Source: an uncultured Chloroflexota bacterium
GTDB lineage: Bacteria; Chloroflexota; Chloroflexia; Thermomicrobiales; UBA6265
DNA: 64,000 nucleotides
Direction of reading: 5' to 3'
NCBI GenBank assembly: GCA_937901745.1
Contig: CALGSZ010000155.1
Location: forward strand, 1-64,000
Below the pieces are notes generated by a model. The model worked only from the letters and a program-made list of their open reading frames with translations. It was not told the origin of the DNA and did not search any database. The position numbers and the translations under genes are program-made. The stretch's first letter is position 1. The number at the start of each line of letters is the position of its first letter. Below, one piece after another: positions 43,380-51,693 of the stretch.

Positions 43380-43451
43380 CGGAAACGCATGCGCTCCCTC
43401 ACCCCTTACCTTGGTGACCGCCCTGCCGCTCCTGAGCAGCAAAGCGGTCAC

Positions 43452-43479
43452 CTCGCGCCACCATTCCATGTGGCGCGAG
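43452..43479. terminator. hairpin downstream of the L25 gene
   Basis: CTCGCGCCAC (43452-43461) with GTGGCGCGAG (43470-43479), 10 bp perfect and an 8-nt loop, about 50 nt after the L25 stop. No strong U-tract follows on the minus strand (GTGACCGCTTTG), so termination is inferred from the stem alone. Confidence 0.55.
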
Positions 43480-43528
43480 AGTTGATGCAATTAGGCTTGC
43501 CTGGACGTGAGTGGTCGGGTCTCGCCGA

Positions 43529-44179
43529 TCAGGATTCGGCCGCGGCCTCGCCGCCTTCAGCGGTCGCAGCCGGCGCAGCAGCAGGCGCTTCAGGCGCCGG
43601 CGCCTCCTCTTCAACCGGCACTTCCTCGCGCTCGCCAGCCGCGATGGTGGCAATCACCTCGTCCTCGGGGGTGACAGCGGTTACCCCTTCCGGCAGCTTC
43701 AGATCGCCGACGCGGAGCACATCACCGACCTGGGTCAAGTGAGAGGCGTCAGCTTCGATCTGGGGCGGCAGCTTCGTCGGCAACGCGCGCACCTGGATCT
43801 CAGAGTGGAGCTGGGTCAGGATGCCCGCTGGCTTCTCCGAGCCGAGATGCAGCACCACCGGCACCGAAGCGACCACCTCTTGCCGCAGGTTCGGCGCGAA
43901 GAAGTCGACGTGCAGCGCGACGCTCTTGATTGGGTCCATCTGCACCTCGCGAATGAAGACTTGCCGCGAGGAGCCATCCCACTTCAGCGTCACGAGCGTC
44001 GAATGGCCGTGCGCCGCGAACATGCGCTCCAGCTCTTTCCGGTCAACCGTGACCTGAACGGTGCCGCCTTCGATGCCCGGTCCGTAGACAACGCCGGGCA
44101 ATTTGCCCTCCCGGCGCAGCCGTCGAACGCCCTTGCCAACGATCGTCCGCGGTTCGGCCCTCAGAATCAGCTCGGCCAT
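43529..44179 (-). CDS. rplY: 50S ribosomal protein L25/general stress protein Ctc
   Basis: 5S-rRNA-binding ribosomal protein of the long Ctc/TL5 type (216 residues). The N-terminal L25 domain has LILRAEPRTIVGKGVRRLRR and GKLPGVVYGP. The C-terminal beta domain runs from LHVDFFAPNLRQEVVASVPV to VGDLKLPEGVTAVTPEDEV. The last 35 residues are an Ala/Glu/Pro-rich tail, common in this family. The ATG follows AGGAGGGGCAT. Monocistronic; no ribosomal operon nearby. Confidence 0.96.
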   Translation of the reverse strand: MAELILRAEPRTIVGKGVRRLRREGKLPGVVYGPGIEGGTVQVTVDRKELERMFAAHGHSTLVTLKWDGSSRQVFIREVQMDPIKSVALHVDFFAPNLRQEVVASVPVVLHLGSEKPAGILTQLHSEIQVRALPTKLPPQIEADASHLTQVGDVLRVGDLKLPEGVTAVTPEDEVIATIAAGEREEVPVEEEAPAPEAPAAAPAATAEGGEAAAES

Positions 44180-44300
44180 ATGCCCCTCCTGACTCCTACT
44201 TCCTGACGCGCGTTAGAGATCGAGCCGGCGCTTAGACTCAAATTCCGCGCCAGAAAATACGCGCGGCGCTACCCGGCCGTTTTTCGAGTCTATCACACGA

Positions 44301-45578
44301 TCAATTATTGGCTTCGCTGGCGTTCAAATCGAGCAGCTGGACCGGCAATACCATCCCCGGCTCGGCGACCGCCAACTCCTCCGGCACGACCAGCAAGCCG
44401 TTGGCTCCAACGAGCGACGAGAGGATGCCCGCTCCTTGCGGACCGACCAGGCGAGCGATGAGTCGCCCGTCGTCCGCGCGTGCAACGCGAACGCGAACGA
44501 AGTGGCGCCGCCCTCCTCGATTCTCGACGCGATCAAGCAGCACCGCGCGCGCGGTCGGCAGCGCCCGGACTGGATGACCGAGGAGTGTCCGGACCGCGGC
44601 ATGTCCGAATTGGAGATAGCAAACAGCAGCGGCGACAGGATTTCCCGGCAAGCCGAGCAGCGGAATACCGCCAACCTGGCCGAAGGCGAGCGGCTTCCCC
44701 GGCCTCATCCGCACCTGCCAGAAGGCAATCTCGCCCTCGAGTCGCAACGCCTCCTTGACGACATCGAAGTCGCCAGCCGAGACGCCACCAGCGGTGATGA
44801 TCAGATCCGCCTGTCGCGCCTCTTCCAGCTTGGCCCGCACCGCGCCGAGGTTGTCGCGCGCGATACCCAGCAGGCACGACTCGCCGCCGCTCTGCTGCAC
44901 CAGCGCGGCGATGAGAGTGCTGTTACTGTCGTAGATGCGCCCGGCTGAAATTGGCTCGCCGGGAGCGACCACCTCATCGCCCGTGGCGAGAATCGCGACA
45001 CGCGGCCGGCGATGAACGCGCACCTCGGTGCGGCCAAGCGCGGCGATCAACCCCAAATCAGCGGGACGCAGCGGCGTGCCCGACCGCAAGACGGTCGCGC
45101 CGGCGGGAACATCCTCACCCGCCAGGCGGATGTGCTCGCCAGGTCGCGGAGCCCGCAGGACAGCGATGCTCTCCCGTTCCGCCGACCGCTCGGCATAGTC
45201 CGTCTCCTCGAACCGGACGATGGCATCCGCGCCTTCCGGCACCGGCGCGCCGGTCATGATCCGGATCGCGGTTCCCGGCTCGACCCGCGGCGGTGAGGAA
45301 TTTCCCGCCGCGGCCTCGCCGATCACCCGCAAGCGGACTGGCGCCGCCGGGCTCGCCCCCGCCGTGTCCGCGACACGAACGGCAAACCCGTCCATCGCCG
45401 CGTTCGTGAACGGCGGCAGCGGCAGCGACGCGACGATCTCCTCGGCGAGTACGCGGCCGAGCGCGGTGATCAGAGGGATAGAGACCGGCGGTAGTGGACG
45501 AATCGCGGCGAGGATGCGCTCTCGCGCCTCGTCGACACTGAGGGTTGAATTCGGTTCTGTTCCCTGGGCTCGATCCAT
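44301..45578 (-). CDS. moeA: molybdopterin molybdenumtransferase
   Basis: Inserts molybdate into adenylylated molybdopterin. The 425-residue protein has the MoeA layout: domain 1 with LSVDEARERILAAI and SLPLPPFTNAAMDGFAVR, IMTGAPVPEGADAIVRFE, then the MoaB/Mog-like domain PRVAILATGDEVV, IYDSNSTLIAALV, ITAGGVSAGDFDVVKEAL and PGKPLAFG, and the C-terminal domain. ATG 45578 begins MDRAQGTEPN just before domain 1; the open frame to 45908 upstream is not used. No other moa/mob genes are here, but a MOSC-domain gene lies at 61.2 kb. Confidence 0.94.
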   Translation of the reverse strand: MDRAQGTEPNSTLSVDEARERILAAIRPLPPVSIPLITALGRVLAEEIVASLPLPPFTNAAMDGFAVRVADTAGASPAAPVRLRVIGEAAAGNSSPPRVEPGTAIRIMTGAPVPEGADAIVRFEETDYAERSAERESIAVLRAPRPGEHIRLAGEDVPAGATVLRSGTPLRPADLGLIAALGRTEVRVHRRPRVAILATGDEVVAPGEPISAGRIYDSNSTLIAALVQQSGGESCLLGIARDNLGAVRAKLEEARQADLIITAGGVSAGDFDVVKEALRLEGEIAFWQVRMRPGKPLAFGQVGGIPLLGLPGNPVAAAVCYLQFGHAAVRTLLGHPVRALPTARAVLLDRVENRGGRRHFVRVRVARADDGRLIARLVGPQGAGILSSLVGANGLLVVPEELAVAEPGMVLPVQLLDLNASEANN

Positions 45579-45817
45579 GCGCAGGGCTCCATCAACGCAT
45601 CCGGCGGACCCGCCTCCCGCCGCTCCAGGCGCCCACCTCGCGCCCCGCGCCGCACGGGCGATTATAGGCGGTCGCTTTTCGCCCAAGGCACGGTAGGAAG
45701 GCCAACGCTCCCTCCTTCCCATGCCTGCACAATCCGGCCGCGCGCGGCGCCTATCCGTCCGCCACGTGAACCACTTCTCGCCGGACTTGGCGAAACACCG
45801 CGATGTACGTACAGATA

Positions 45818-45846
45818 TTGCTAGAGGATGTCTTGCGTGATAGGCT
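45818..45846 (+). promoter_or_regulatory. candidate csp promoter
   Basis: TTGCTA (45818-45823), 17 nt, then TAGGCT (45841-45846). The boxes are imperfect, but the spacing is ideal and the predicted start falls immediately before the leader hairpin. Confidence 0.45.
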
Positions 45847-45854
45847 GCGACCTT

Positions 45855-45886
45855 AAGCGCCCAAGAGCGCGGGCGTTTGTTTTTTC
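45855..45886 (+). terminator. leader terminator/attenuator before csp
   Basis: AAGCGCCC (45855-45862) pairs with GGGCGTTT (45871-45878; one G-U) around an 8-nt loop and is followed by GTTTTTT. It ends 17 nt before the csp GTG. It looks like a complete intrinsic terminator inside the csp 5' leader. Confidence 0.7.
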
Positions 45887-45901
45887 GGATCGGAGTACAC
45901 G

Positions 45902-46408
45902 GTGGCAACGGGGACGGTCAAGTGGTACGACCCGGACAAGGGATTCGGGTTCATCGAGCGTGAGAATGGGGACGATCTCTTCGTTCACCGCAGCGCCCTC
46001 GGCGGCGAGATTCTCGGCGAGGGGGATATCGTCGAGTTCGATCTCGGCGTCGGCATGAAGGGCGCGAAGGCGGAGAACGTCCGGGTTGTCGAACGAGGCA
46101 CCGGCGCGTCCCGTGCCGCCCGCTCCTCGGGGAGCTTCGGCGGGCGGGACGATCGCCCGTTCGTGGACCCCTCGACGCTGCCGCTCGCCACGGGTGTGGT
46201 GCGGCGGTACGACGCCGAGAAGGGATTCGGCTTCATCGCGCAAGACAGCGGCGGCGAGGATGTCTTCGTCCACCGCTCGGCGGCGCCGTATGGCGGGCTG
46301 CAACCGGGCGACCGGGTTGAGTTCCGCCTCGGCCACGGGCCGAAGGGCGCTCGCGCCGAGCAGGTGCGTCTCCTCGATCAAAGCGGCGACGCGGCTTACG
46401 ACTACTAA
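45902..46408 (+). CDS. tandem cold-shock-domain protein
   Basis: A 168-residue RNA/ssDNA-binding protein with two cold-shock domains instead of the usual single 67-residue domain. CSD1 (about 3-67): GTVKWYDPDKGFGFIERE and DLFVHRSAL, with both RNP motifs intact. CSD2 (about 97-163): GVVRRYDAEKGFGFIAQD and DVFVHRSAA. They are joined by a Gly/Ser/Arg linker (GASRAARSSGSFGGRDDR). The domains are similar but clearly diverged, so the duplication is not recent. GTG start with CGGAG upstream. The leader terminator and the downstream terminator isolate it as one gene. Confidence 0.95.
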   Translation: MATGTVKWYDPDKGFGFIERENGDDLFVHRSALGGEILGEGDIVEFDLGVGMKGAKAENVRVVERGTGASRAARSSGSFGGRDDRPFVDPSTLPLATGVVRRYDAEKGFGFIAQDSGGEDVFVHRSAAPYGGLQPGDRVEFRLGHGPKGARAEQVRLLDQSGDAAYDY

Positions 46409-46431
46409 TCCTTCAGCCGACTGGTAAGCAG

Positions 46432-46490
46432 GCCGGCTCCAAGGTGAGATCCCGACAGGACCTTGCCTTGGAGCCGGCTGCGCTTTTCTC
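46432..46490 (+). terminator. intrinsic terminator of csp
   Basis: GCCGGCTCCAAGG (46432-46444) with CCTTGGAGCCGGC (46466-46478), 13 bp perfect, flanked by further pairing (GCA/TGC) and followed by GCTTTTCTC. Confidence 0.9.
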
Positions 46491-46672
46491 AAGAGCCCAT
46501 GTCACAGTCCCATCCCGATCTCGCTCCTAGGCAGGTCTGCGCCTAACATTCCCACCGCGACGATCCGCGAATCGGTGCCTGGACGACGAGGCTGAACGCC
46601 ATCCCTCGGCACAACGACGCATTACGCTTGGCGAGCGATGACACGATCGAATCTTGAGGAGCAGCGCGGAGC

Positions 46673-47443
46673 ATGACGTCGGGGCGGTTTGCGGGGAAAC
46701 GGGTACTGGTCACCGGCGGCGCGAATGGACTCGGACGCGGCGTCGCCGAGCGCTTCATCGCCGAGGGCGCGGCCGTTTGGATCGCCGATTGTGACGAGCG
46801 AGTAGGAGAGATCGCGGCGGAGATCGGCGCGGCAGGCGGCGCCCGGTGCGACGTGAGCGTCGCGGGCGAGATCGATGCCGTCGTCGCGCGGATCGTCGAG
46901 CAAAGCGGCGGTCTCGACGTCGCCGTGGCGAATGCCGGCATTGGCGGACGGGCGCCCGTCGTCGAGATGACGGACGAGCAGTTTCGGCGAATCATCTCGG
47001 TCAACTTGGAGGGCGTCTTCTTCACCTGCCGCGCGGCGGCGCGGGTGATGCTCCCCCAGCGGTCAGGGGTCATTGTCACCGTCGGCTCCGTCTTCGGCCG
47101 CGACACTCCCGCCGGCTCGAGCGCCTACGGAGCGTCGAAAGCGGGTGTCGTGGCACTGACGCAGGCGCTCGCCCGCGAGCTCGCGTCGGCCGGCATCCGC
47201 GTCAACTGCGTCTGCCCTGGTCACATGGGAACCGAGCTCTACTGGGCGGCTTTGCGGCGGCAGGCGGCGATGACCGGCCAGACGTTCGAGGAAGCGGCGG
47301 CGGCCGAACGGTCGCAAGTGCCGCTCGGCCGCTTCGGGACTGGGGAGGACGTCGCTGGCCTCATTGCATTCCTCGCCTCCGACGACGCCAGCTACATCAC
47401 CGGCCAGACGATCAACGTCGACGGCGGGCTACAGATGCGGTAA
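46673..47443 (+). CDS. SDR-family NAD(P)-dependent oxidoreductase
   Basis: Classical short-chain dehydrogenase of 256 residues. The cofactor motif is TGGANGLGRG (about 14-23), with ADCDE after beta-2 favouring NAD(H). ANAGIGG is the NAG-type motif, the catalytic Ser is in VGSVFG, and the Tyr/Lys pair is in SAYGASKAG. The tail SYITGQTINVDGG is typical. The ATG follows GAGGAGCAGCGCGGAGC. Substrate not predictable; it stands alone between terminators. Confidence 0.92.
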   Translation: MTSGRFAGKRVLVTGGANGLGRGVAERFIAEGAAVWIADCDERVGEIAAEIGAAGGARCDVSVAGEIDAVVARIVEQSGGLDVAVANAGIGGRAPVVEMTDEQFRRIISVNLEGVFFTCRAAARVMLPQRSGVIVTVGSVFGRDTPAGSSAYGASKAGVVALTQALARELASAGIRVNCVCPGHMGTELYWAALRRQAAMTGQTFEEAAAAERSQVPLGRFGTGEDVAGLIAFLASDDASYITGQTINVDGGLQMR

Positions 47444-47470
47444 CGGCAGGCGATTTTCGCTCGCCTGCCG
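47444..47470. terminator. hairpin between SDR and secreted-protein genes
   Basis: CGGCAGGCGA (47444-47453) with TCGCCTGCCG (47461-47470), 10 bp perfect with loop TTTTCGC, immediately after the SDR stop and 20 nt before the convergent gene. Probably bidirectional. Confidence 0.65.
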
Positions 47471-47489
47471 CTGAGAGGAAAGCGGGGAT

Positions 47490-48101
47490 TTACGCGGTCG
47501 GAGTCGCGGCGGGCTTGCTTTGACCATCGGAACCGGCGTCGATCAGCGCGTCGATCCGCGCCTCGGCGCGCTCGAGGAGGAAGCTCTTCAACTCATCCCG
47601 AGTCTTGCCGTGCGCTTCCGCGATCTCGGCCAAGCTCGATCCCTGCCGCAGCTCGGACACCAGCTCACGCGGCGTAATGCCGATGAACTCGGCAATGTCA
47701 TTGGTCAGATCACGGTCCATGCCAAAGAGCGCGCGGCCCGTTCCACGGGGCATCTCGATCACGCGCGGCAAGTGCCGCTCGACCCGCCGCTCGACCGCGC
47801 GGACGCCCCGCCCGAACCAACCGCGGAAGTCTCCAGCGTCGAGGTGCTCCTTGATGCGGTCCGCCCGCTCATCGACTCGCTGCTTCAGCGTGTCCTTGAA
47901 GGCGGCATCCACTTGCTCGGCCGGCAAGCCGAGGTTGGCGGCCAGGTCCTCGATGAACTCCTTGTAGCCCGGCGGGCCGCTGATTTCCGTCTCGGGCTCC
48001 GGCGTGGCTTCCTGCGCCAGCACTGCCGCGCCGACACTCCCGACGATGAGGCCCAACAGCCCAAGTCCAAGTACGAAACCGATGGTTCTGCGTTGGAGCA
48101 T
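47490..48101 (-). CDS. secreted helical protein of unknown function
   Basis: A 203-residue exported protein. The signal peptide TIGFVLGLGLLGLIVGSVGA is cleaved near VLAQEA. The first helical block is YKEFIEDLAANLGLPAEQVD and the charged block is KQRVDERADRIKEHLDAGDF. The C-terminal block FIGITPRELVSELRQGSSLA with EIAEAHGKTRDEL repeats the theme of helix-turn segments seen in DUF2680/YckD-like secreted proteins, possibly peptidoglycan- or surface-associated. ATG 48101 has AAAGGAGG upstream; the longer frame to 48587 runs antisense to nothing conserved and overlaps the peptidase gene. Confidence 0.75.
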   Translation of the reverse strand: MLQRRTIGFVLGLGLLGLIVGSVGAAVLAQEATPEPETEISGPPGYKEFIEDLAANLGLPAEQVDAAFKDTLKQRVDERADRIKEHLDAGDFRGWFGRGVRAVERRVERHLPRVIEMPRGTGRALFGMDRDLTNDIAEFIGITPRELVSELRQGSSLAEIAEAHGKTRDELKSFLLERAEARIDALIDAGSDGQSKPAATPTA

Positions 48102-48235
48102 CGCGTCCTCCTTTCGCTCAAAGCGAGGGCGACAATCCGATCGCTCGCGTTCGCCTCTGAGCCAAGGATAGCGACGCGGTGTAACACGCGCGTAAACCGC
48201 GCCTTCGCTTTGCCGGTCGGTAGCTCGAGTCCTCG

Positions 48236-49798
48236 CTAACGCGCCAGCGGCCGATCGGGAGCGGACGTCGCGGTCGCGATGAACGACGCCACGTCCTCCT
48301 TGAGTCGCGCCAAGACGCCGCGCTCGAGATAGACCATGTGCCCGACCGGGTAGTCCTCCGTTCGGATCTGCGTCCGGACCGTCGGATCGAGCGCCAGGTG
48401 GGACAAGGTGTAGCGCGTCGCGAAGTATGGCGTGGCGAGATCGTAGTAGCCCGAGGCGACGAACAGGTGCAGGTACGGATTCCGCGCGAACGCCGCCTGC
48501 AGCGCGTGAGCCGTCTTTGGATAGCCCTCCTCCGCTGAGCCCCAATCCCACTCGAGGCTGCGCAGGATGTGGTACTCCAGATCGCACTCATAGCCGAGCT
48601 CGCCGCGGACATAATCGTTGAGCATCGTCGTGAAGGGCGGCCGGATCGCGGCCATACTCGGGTCGAAATCCGGCATGTCATTCGCGCCATCGGTGGCGAA
48701 GCCGGTGTAGCGACTATCGAGCCGACCGACCATACGCCCTTCCTCGCGCAGCAGCTCCTGGCAATAGCGGTGGATCTCGATTCGGAGATTGCTCTGCTCG
48801 ACGTACTGCCGCGAGAGCCCGGTGTATCGAGCGAGACGCTCGACGACAGCGGCCCGCTCCTCGGCGCTGAGGTTCGCGCCACGAGCAAGCGCGAGGGTGT
48901 AGTCGCCAGCCGCCCAAGCCTCGACCTCCGCCAGCACATCGGTCAGTTCTCGCTCCTGGAGATCGGCCGGCAGCCGGCGATGGTACCAGGCGGTCGCGGC
49001 ATAGCTCGGCAAGAAGAGAATCGCCGGCAGGTCGTTCCCCGGGTCGAATCGCGCCGTCAGCAGATCGAGGATGCTGGAGACGAGGACGATGCCGTTGAAC
49101 GCGATGCCGCGCTCGATCAAGTGGCCGGCGAGACCGGCCGCGCGGAACGTGCCGTAGCTCTCCCCGACGAGGAAGAGCGGCGACGCCCACCGCCGGTAAC
49201 GCGTCAGGTAGAGCCGAATGAACTCCCCGACCGATTCGATGTCCTTCTGGACACCGCGGTATTGCTTCGCCAGCTCGGGAGTTGCGGCGCGGGAGTAGCC
49301 GGTATCGACCGGATCGATGAAGACGAGATCGGTGAACTCGAGCCAGGTGTACTCGTTGTCGACGAGGCGGAACGGCGGCGCCGGCATCGCGCCATCGTCG
49401 AGCATTCTGACGCGACGCGGCGCGAGCCCGCCGAGATGGAGCCAGACGGAAGACGAGCCCGGCCCGCCGTTGAACGAGAACATCAGTGGCCGGTTGCCGC
49501 GCGGCTCATCCGTGTCGAGCGTATAGGCCATGAAGAAGAGCCGCGCTTCCACCTCGCCCCGCTCGTTGCGCAGCGGCATGAACCCGGTCGTGGTCGTGTA
49601 GGAGAGCCGCTTGTCGCCGATTTGCAGCTCGTGCTGACGCACGACCGGTGGCTCGTCGGGTTGTTCAGTCGGCTTGGGCGGAGCGGCCTGCGACGCGGAC
49701 TCCGTCGGCGGCGACGCTTCCCCTCCCGGAGCGCTGGATGCCGCCAGCGCCAACCCAGTCAGCGGCGCGAGATGCAGAAGAAGCGAGAGCGGATTCAC
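48236..49798 (-). CDS. S10 serine carboxypeptidase-like protein, exported
   Basis: Alpha/beta-hydrolase-fold peptidase of 520 residues. The N-terminal hydrophobic segment LSLLLHLAPLTGLALAA is a signal peptide, followed by a Pro/Glu linker. Oxyanion region FSFNGGPGSSSVWLHLGGL, nucleophile Ser in GESYGTFRA, the probable acid in ASGYYDLATPY and the catalytic His in GHMVYLER. It belongs to the bacterial S10 group that trims C-terminal residues from peptides outside the cytoplasm. The ATG is preceded only by weak purines. It stands alone. Confidence 0.9.
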   Translation of the reverse strand: MNPLSLLLHLAPLTGLALAASSAPGGEASPPTESASQAAPPKPTEQPDEPPVVRQHELQIGDKRLSYTTTTGFMPLRNERGEVEARLFFMAYTLDTDEPRGNRPLMFSFNGGPGSSSVWLHLGGLAPRRVRMLDDGAMPAPPFRLVDNEYTWLEFTDLVFIDPVDTGYSRAATPELAKQYRGVQKDIESVGEFIRLYLTRYRRWASPLFLVGESYGTFRAAGLAGHLIERGIAFNGIVLVSSILDLLTARFDPGNDLPAILFLPSYAATAWYHRRLPADLQERELTDVLAEVEAWAAGDYTLALARGANLSAEERAAVVERLARYTGLSRQYVEQSNLRIEIHRYCQELLREEGRMVGRLDSRYTGFATDGANDMPDFDPSMAAIRPPFTTMLNDYVRGELGYECDLEYHILRSLEWDWGSAEEGYPKTAHALQAAFARNPYLHLFVASGYYDLATPYFATRYTLSHLALDPTVRTQIRTEDYPVGHMVYLERGVLARLKEDVASFIATATSAPDRPLAR

Positions 49799-50768
49799 CG
49801 GTTCCTAGCCCTTTCGTTCATTGTTCCTACGGCGCAAATCACGTGCCCCTGTCGCGCAATTTGACGGCAGCATGCCATCATGTCAATACGCGCCGCATTG
49901 ATGCCCACATAACACCGATCCAGACCAGCGCCCACCGATTCTCCACGTGACCATGCACCACGCATTGCTGAACGCCGCACAATCCCCACGAATTGCCACA
50001 AGACCTGTCTGCATGAGCGCGACGCGTCCCGATGACTCAATCGTAGGGGCAGGATCATGGTTTGGTGCGTCGGTTGCGGGTGGTTCTTCGGCTCCACTCA
50101 GCGGGAGCAATGTGGAGCCGGCAGTCTTGGAGCGAGGATGCCTGATCGGTCGTGCCGAGCGCTCCCGACCGTGCGCTCCCAACGCGGCGTTTGTTGTTGC
50201 CTTTCGGGCGATGGCCGGTGGGGACGGCGGGGCTCGGCGGTCGGGCTTCGTCATGGATGCCCGGGGCAGGTGACGCGCTGCCCAGGCCCGCTCCCTGCCC
50301 GGGAGTGCCGCTTAGGGGCGAGAATAGAACAAATGTGTTGATTTAGCAAGGAGAGGTCGTTGGTTCGCGGGCGGTGGACGACGCAGGGGGTATGGAGACG
50401 GCGGCGCGTGGATTATCGGCCTGCGGCCGATGGGCGGACACCGGTTCCGCCCCTACGAGGGAGTCGCGGGGGCGGCTGTGGGCGCCGGGAGGGGACCTGT
50501 TTCGGTGGGGCGTCGGTGATCTTGTCGCCCTGCGGGCGACGGGCGGGCACAGGTTCCGCCCCGGGGCCCGTGTCCGCACCTACGAGGTGGGAAGCGTCAC
50601 GACCGCCCCAAGACGCAGATTGCACAGGTCCCGCCCTTACGGGTGGGGAGCATCTAGCCTGAAATGAGAAACGGGACGGCCTACATACGGAATGGGCGTC
50701 GCGCGGCGTGGCCACCGAGGTGAGGCTCGCCCAGCAGCACGATCGGCGCTACCGGACCGCGAGCGTGT
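49799..50768. other. 970-nt intergenic region without supported genes
   Basis: Short ORFs here lack ribosome sites and family likeness. The left half holds a perfect 8-bp hairpin, GGCTCCAC (50090-50097) with GTGGAGCC (50112-50119). The right half is a block of GC-rich hairpin repeats. There is also an AAGGAGAG near 50349, but the frame behind it runs through the repeats. Confidence 0.6.
50415..50650. repeat. REP-like GC-rich intergenic repeats
   Basis: At least two related units, 50415-50460 and 50521-50587, share the pattern CTGCGG...CGA.GGGCGG.CAC.GGTTCCGCCCC...TACGAGG, each able to fold through GGGCGGA/TCCGCCC. A partial third unit (50620-50647) retains CACAGGTCCCGCCCTTACGGG. Similar GGGCGGAC-type dispersed repeats are frequent in Chloroflexota genomes (general knowledge); no transposase is associated. 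Confidence 0.6.
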
Positions 50769-51572
50769 TCATAGCCGTCCGTCTTCTGCGATCCACGGCG
50801 GCTGGCGCTTCTCGAGGAAGGCACGCAGCCCGGCCTGGCCTTCGGCGCTGGCCAGCCGCTCGACGAGGAGATCAACACAAATTTGCCGCGCGGTCGCGTC
50901 GTCGGCTCCGGCCAGGCGCCGCGTCAGCACCTTGACCGCCGCCAGCGATCCCGGCGCACACTGCAGCAGGGTATTGACCGTTTCCTCGACGGTTTCATCG
51001 AGCTCATCCGCCGGCGCGACGCGGTGGACGAGGCCAATTCGCAGCGCCTCCTGCGCGTCGAACGGAGCGGCGAGGAGCATCTTTGCCTTTGCTTCACGCG
51101 GACCAAGCGCCGCCAGCACGTACCGCGAAATGACGGCCGGCACGAGACCGATCCGCGCCTCGCTTAGGGAGAAGCGCGCGTCGTCCGCGGCGACGACAAG
51201 ATCGGCCGCGCAGAGCAGGCCAACCGCGCCGCCGAACGCCGCGCCTTGCACGCGAGCCACGACCGGCACGGGGCACGCCGCGACCGTCTCCAGCAGCGCG
51301 ATGAGCCGCTCCGCATCCTCGCGGCCCGTTCCCGTCTCGGCGGCTTCCGAGAATTCCGCGATGTCACCACCCGCGCAGAAAACCGGTCCCTCACCGCCGA
51401 GGACGACGACGCGCGTCGTCTCGTCCGCCGCCACCTCGGCGAAGGCAGCGTCTAGCGCGGCGACGAGCGAGCGAGACAGCGCGTTGCGCCGCTCCGGCCG
51501 TGCCAGCATGATTCGGCGCACCGACCCATCGCGCACAACCGAGATCACGGTCCCTTCCCCGTCTTGGCTCAT
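50769..51572 (-). CDS. enoyl-CoA hydratase/isomerase family protein
   Basis: Crotonase-fold enzyme of 267 residues acting on a CoA thioester. Oxyanion-hole segments are VFCAGGDIAEF (near 65) and GAAFGGAVGLLCAADLVVA (near 110). The catalytic-Glu helix reads SEARIGLVPAVISRYVL, a pattern close to methylglutaconyl-CoA hydratases, where VPAxIS is typical. ATG 51572 is preferred to the TTG 6 nt earlier; AAAGGAG lies 12 nt upstream. It is divergent from the CoA-transferase gene, and the two probably belong to one acyl-CoA route. Confidence 0.9.
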   Translation of the reverse strand: MSQDGEGTVISVVRDGSVRRIMLARPERRNALSRSLVAALDAAFAEVAADETTRVVVLGGEGPVFCAGGDIAEFSEAAETGTGREDAERLIALLETVAACPVPVVARVQGAAFGGAVGLLCAADLVVAADDARFSLSEARIGLVPAVISRYVLAALGPREAKAKMLLAAPFDAQEALRIGLVHRVAPADELDETVEETVNTLLQCAPGSLAAVKVLTRRLAGADDATARQICVDLLVERLASAEGQAGLRAFLEKRQPPWIAEDGRL

Positions 51573-51693
51573 TCCCAAGCGTCTCCTTTCCTGCGCGATC
51601 TACGCCTTGGACGCTAAGCGCCGCCCGCGTTTGCCCGTCCGCAACCTCACGGGTAGACTGCGCCAGCATGATTCACACGAGTACGGAGTGACG

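Larger units (their letters stand above)
45579..45901. other. moeA-csp divergent intergenic region
   Basis: About 320 nt without a supported gene. It must contain the moeA promoter (not identified) and the csp promoter and leader described separately. Confidence 0.5.

Noticed and set aside
44301..45908. MoeA with a 110-residue N-terminal extension
   Set aside because: The extension crosses the csp promoter region and has no domain; MoeA homology begins just after ATG 45578.
49947..50273. A 108-codon plus-strand ORF
   Set aside because: No ribosome site, no recognisable family, atypical third-position composition.
50360..50662. ORF behind AAGGAGAG in the repeat block
   Set aside because: The translation consists of the GC-rich repeats read as Gly/Arg/Pro; no coding signal.
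50692..51693. In-frame N-terminal extension of the CoA-transferase gene
   Set aside because: Antisense to the enoyl-CoA hydratase gene; Ser/Arg-rich translation. The family start fits ATG 51694.
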